Below are positions 62,580-64,000 of a stretch of 64,000 bases of DNA, piece after piece; position 1 is the first letter of the stretch, and each line of letters starts with the position of its first letter. Where the stretch lies: assembly GCA_002389665.1 (NCBI GenBank), contig DGNO01000001.1, positions 645,564-709,563 of the forward strand, read 5' to 3'. The DNA comes from Rhodobiaceae bacterium UBA4490. Its GTDB lineage: Bacteria; Pseudomonadota; Alphaproteobacteria; Parvibaculales; Parvibaculaceae. The position numbers and the translations under genes are program-made. The notes under the pieces are model-generated. The model ran no database searches. It worked only from the letters and a program-made list of their open reading frames with translations, and was not told where the DNA came from.

Positions 62580-63767
62580 ATGGCCGAGATCACCCAAAAA
62601 GGCGCCCTGAGCGAAAAAGAACGCATCAAGAGCCTTGCCGCCGTCATTGCCTGCATCACGGCTGTCGGCATGGGGCTCGGCCTCTCGATCCCCTTGCTCG
62701 CCCTCCAGCTTGAGCAGCGCGGCACGGACACGGCGCTGATCGGCCTCAATACCGCCATGCCAGCGCTTGCCACGCTGGTCTTCACGCCCTTCATTCCGGC
62801 CCTTCTGCGCCGGGTGCAACCGGACCGGTTTCTCCTGGTCTGCATGGCGCTCTCGGCGGTCTGTATGCCCTGCTATTTCCTCTTCCCGAATATCTGGGCC
62901 TGGTTTCCCATCCGCTTCATCAACGGCATCGCGCTGACCGGGCTTTTCGTCGTCTCGGAATTCTGGATCAACCAGCTTGCGGACGAAAAAAGCCGCGGCA
63001 AACTGATCGGCCTTTACGGCGCCATTCTTTCCGGCGGCTTTGCCATCGGCCCGCTCATTCTGGCGCTGGTGGGCAGCGAAGGCGCGCTGCCCTTCCTCAT
63101 CGTCTCTTTTCTGACGGTGAGCGCCAGCATTCCGCTTTTCCTTGCCTGGGGTCTTGCCCCGCGCGTGGAAGAAGCGCCGAGCCGGGGGCTTTTGACCTTT
63201 CTCTTCGTCGCCCCCGCCGCCACCCTTGCCGGGCTCATCTATGGGGCAACGGAGACCAATATTTTCAATCTCCTGCCCATCTATGCCCTGCGCACCGGCC
63301 AGACGGCGGAAACCGCCGCCCTGGTGCTCACCGTCTTCGGGGCGGGCAACATCCTCTTCCAGATCCCCATCGGGGCTCTGGCGGACCGGATGGACCGCCG
63401 CCTCGTCCTTCTTATCTGCGCGGGCTTCGGTTTTGCGGGCACGGCGCTCCTGCCCCTCGTCTCCCAGAGCATCTATCTCTTCATCCCCTCGCTTTTCGTC
63501 TTCGGCGGCGTGGTGGTGGGCATGTACACGGTCGGCCTCACCCTCCTCGGGGAGCGCTTCCGGGGGGCGGACCTTGCCTCGGCCAATGCCACTTTCGTCA
63601 TGCTCTATTCGGTGGGCGCCCTTGCCGGGCCGCCGCTCGCCGGGCTTTCCATGGACGTCTGGGACCCGCACGGCCTTGCCGTCTTCATGGCCGGGCTGAT
63701 CGGGGTCTATCTCATTCTGGTGGGCTGGCGCTATTCGACCCCGAAGCCGCGCGATCCCATGGCCTGA
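62580..63767 (+). CDS. MFS transporter, YcaD-like
   Basis: A 395-residue, 12-helix major facilitator. It has a short charged N-terminus, then AVGMGLGLSIPLLALQLEQRGTDTALIGLNTAMPALATLVFTPFIPALLRRV, where the RG...IGL pattern is typical of the YcaD/YfkF-like group, and FINGIALTGLFVVSEFWINQLADEKSRGKLIGLYG around helix 4-5. The second half has ALADRMDRRLVLLICAGFG. The substrate is unknown. It follows a plausible promoter at 62478-62506. Confidence 0.87.
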   Translation: MAEITQKGALSEKERIKSLAAVIACITAVGMGLGLSIPLLALQLEQRGTDTALIGLNTAMPALATLVFTPFIPALLRRVQPDRFLLVCMALSAVCMPCYFLFPNIWAWFPIRFINGIALTGLFVVSEFWINQLADEKSRGKLIGLYGAILSGGFAIGPLILALVGSEGALPFLIVSFLTVSASIPLFLAWGLAPRVEEAPSRGLLTFLFVAPAATLAGLIYGATETNIFNLLPIYALRTGQTAETAALVLTVFGAGNILFQIPIGALADRMDRRLVLLICAGFGFAGTALLPLVSQSIYLFIPSLFVFGGVVVGMYTVGLTLLGERFRGADLASANATFVMLYSVGALAGPPLAGLSMDVWDPHGLAVFMAGLIGVYLILVGWRYSTPKPRDPMA

Positions 63768-63842
63768 GCCCCGCTTGAGGTTCAAAGACCTCGAAAAGGG
63801 CCAAAATCTGCGATTCGGCGGGCCCTGGCCCTCAAGCCATGC

Positions 63843-63870
63843 TTGACATCGCCCGCGCGATGGGTAGTCT
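63843..63870 (+). promoter_or_regulatory. Sigma-70 type promoter of rpmG
   Basis: A consensus TTGACA (63843-63848), a 16-base spacer and TAGTCT (63865-63870) precede rpmG by about 80 bases. A short GAGGT/ACCTC hairpin at 63778-63794 after the MFS gene is too weak to call as a terminator. Confidence 0.6.
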
Positions 63871-63948
63871 GCGGCGCAATTCCGAGGCACCAATTGTGAG
63901 ACTTCCGTCCGGACTCGGCCGCGGCGGGCAAAGATTGAGGATTTCGCG

Positions 63949-64000
63949 ATGGCGAAGCCGACCACGCTGAAAATCAGGCTCGAAAGCACCGCGGGCACGG
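63949..64000 (+). CDS. rpmG: 50S ribosomal protein L33, N-terminal part (cut by window end)
   Basis: The first 17 codons, MAKPTTLKIRLESTAGT, match the N-terminus of bacterial L33 of the alphaproteobacterial type, which usually continues GhFYVTKKN. TTGAGGATTTCGCG precedes the ATG and a strong promoter stands at 63843-63870. The rest of the gene, about 55 codons in total, lies beyond the window. Confidence 0.88.
   Translation, partial: MAKPTTLKIRLESTAGT

Overview
The window is about 64 kb of GC-rich chromosome from an alphaproteobacterium. The assignment rests on gene order and family types: a dapA-smpB ... rpoZ-rsh-pyrE ... pdxJ-acpS-lepB-rnc-era-recO-parC block, gatCAB facing ruvX/pyrB, and pyrB-pyrC-plsY-dprA-topA-rnr leading towards rpmG. 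A bacterial leucyltransferase (Bpt), TRAP transporters and a GatCAB amidotransferase fit the same group. I cannot name the genus. I see no insertion sequence, prophage, CRISPR array or rRNA. One tRNA gene (Ser, anticodon GCU) is present.

Layout. 1-7.4 kb: end of motB, an RDD membrane protein, an SLC13/RCK_C permease, bpt, and a promoter-led TakP-type TRAP operon (dctP-dctQ-dctM plus a small membrane-anchored protein). 7.4-24 kb, mostly minus strand: the housekeeping block parC, recO, era, rnc, lepB, acpS, pdxJ, a DUF2062 protein, pyrE, rsh, rpoZ, folK, smpB and dapA. It is interrupted by a family-5 (UDGb) uracil-DNA glycosylase, an SDR/sulfite-oxidase-like pair and a MAPEG protein. 24-32 kb: a soluble lytic transglycosylase, an alpha/beta hydrolase, an orphan SAM methyltransferase behind a tryptophan-attenuator-like leader, a thiolase/OB-fold pair, an MgtC-like protein, and one AT-richer, probably acquired DUF4236 gene next to tRNA-Ser.

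32-40.6 kb: a probable metal (copper?) locus made of a DUF2946 protein, a YcnI-like protein and a TonB-dependent receptor. It is followed by a Bcr/CflA exporter, tesB, a Sel1 protein, a glutathione transferase, a decayed GST fragment and a histone H1-like Lys/Ala-repeat protein. 40.8-52.2 kb: gatB-gatA-gatC divergent from ruvX, then a thioesterase, an AEC carrier, an AidB-like dehydrogenase, and pyrB-pyrC(like)-plsY-dprA. 52.2-64 kb: topA-rnr-DUF983, an FMN-binding protein, two tandem NUDIX hydrolases, a CvrA-type antiporter, an MFS transporter and the start of rpmG.

The most striking observation is at 28211-28382. A leaderless-looking 22-codon ORF ends in tandem Trp codons. It is followed by three mutually exclusive hairpin pairings, the last a terminator with a T-tract, just upstream of a lone methyltransferase gene. 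This is the architecture of a trp attenuator, but it controls a gene that is not a recognised tryptophan gene. A second notable point is that the dihydroorotase next to pyrB has lost several metal and catalytic residues and is probably a pseudoenzyme.
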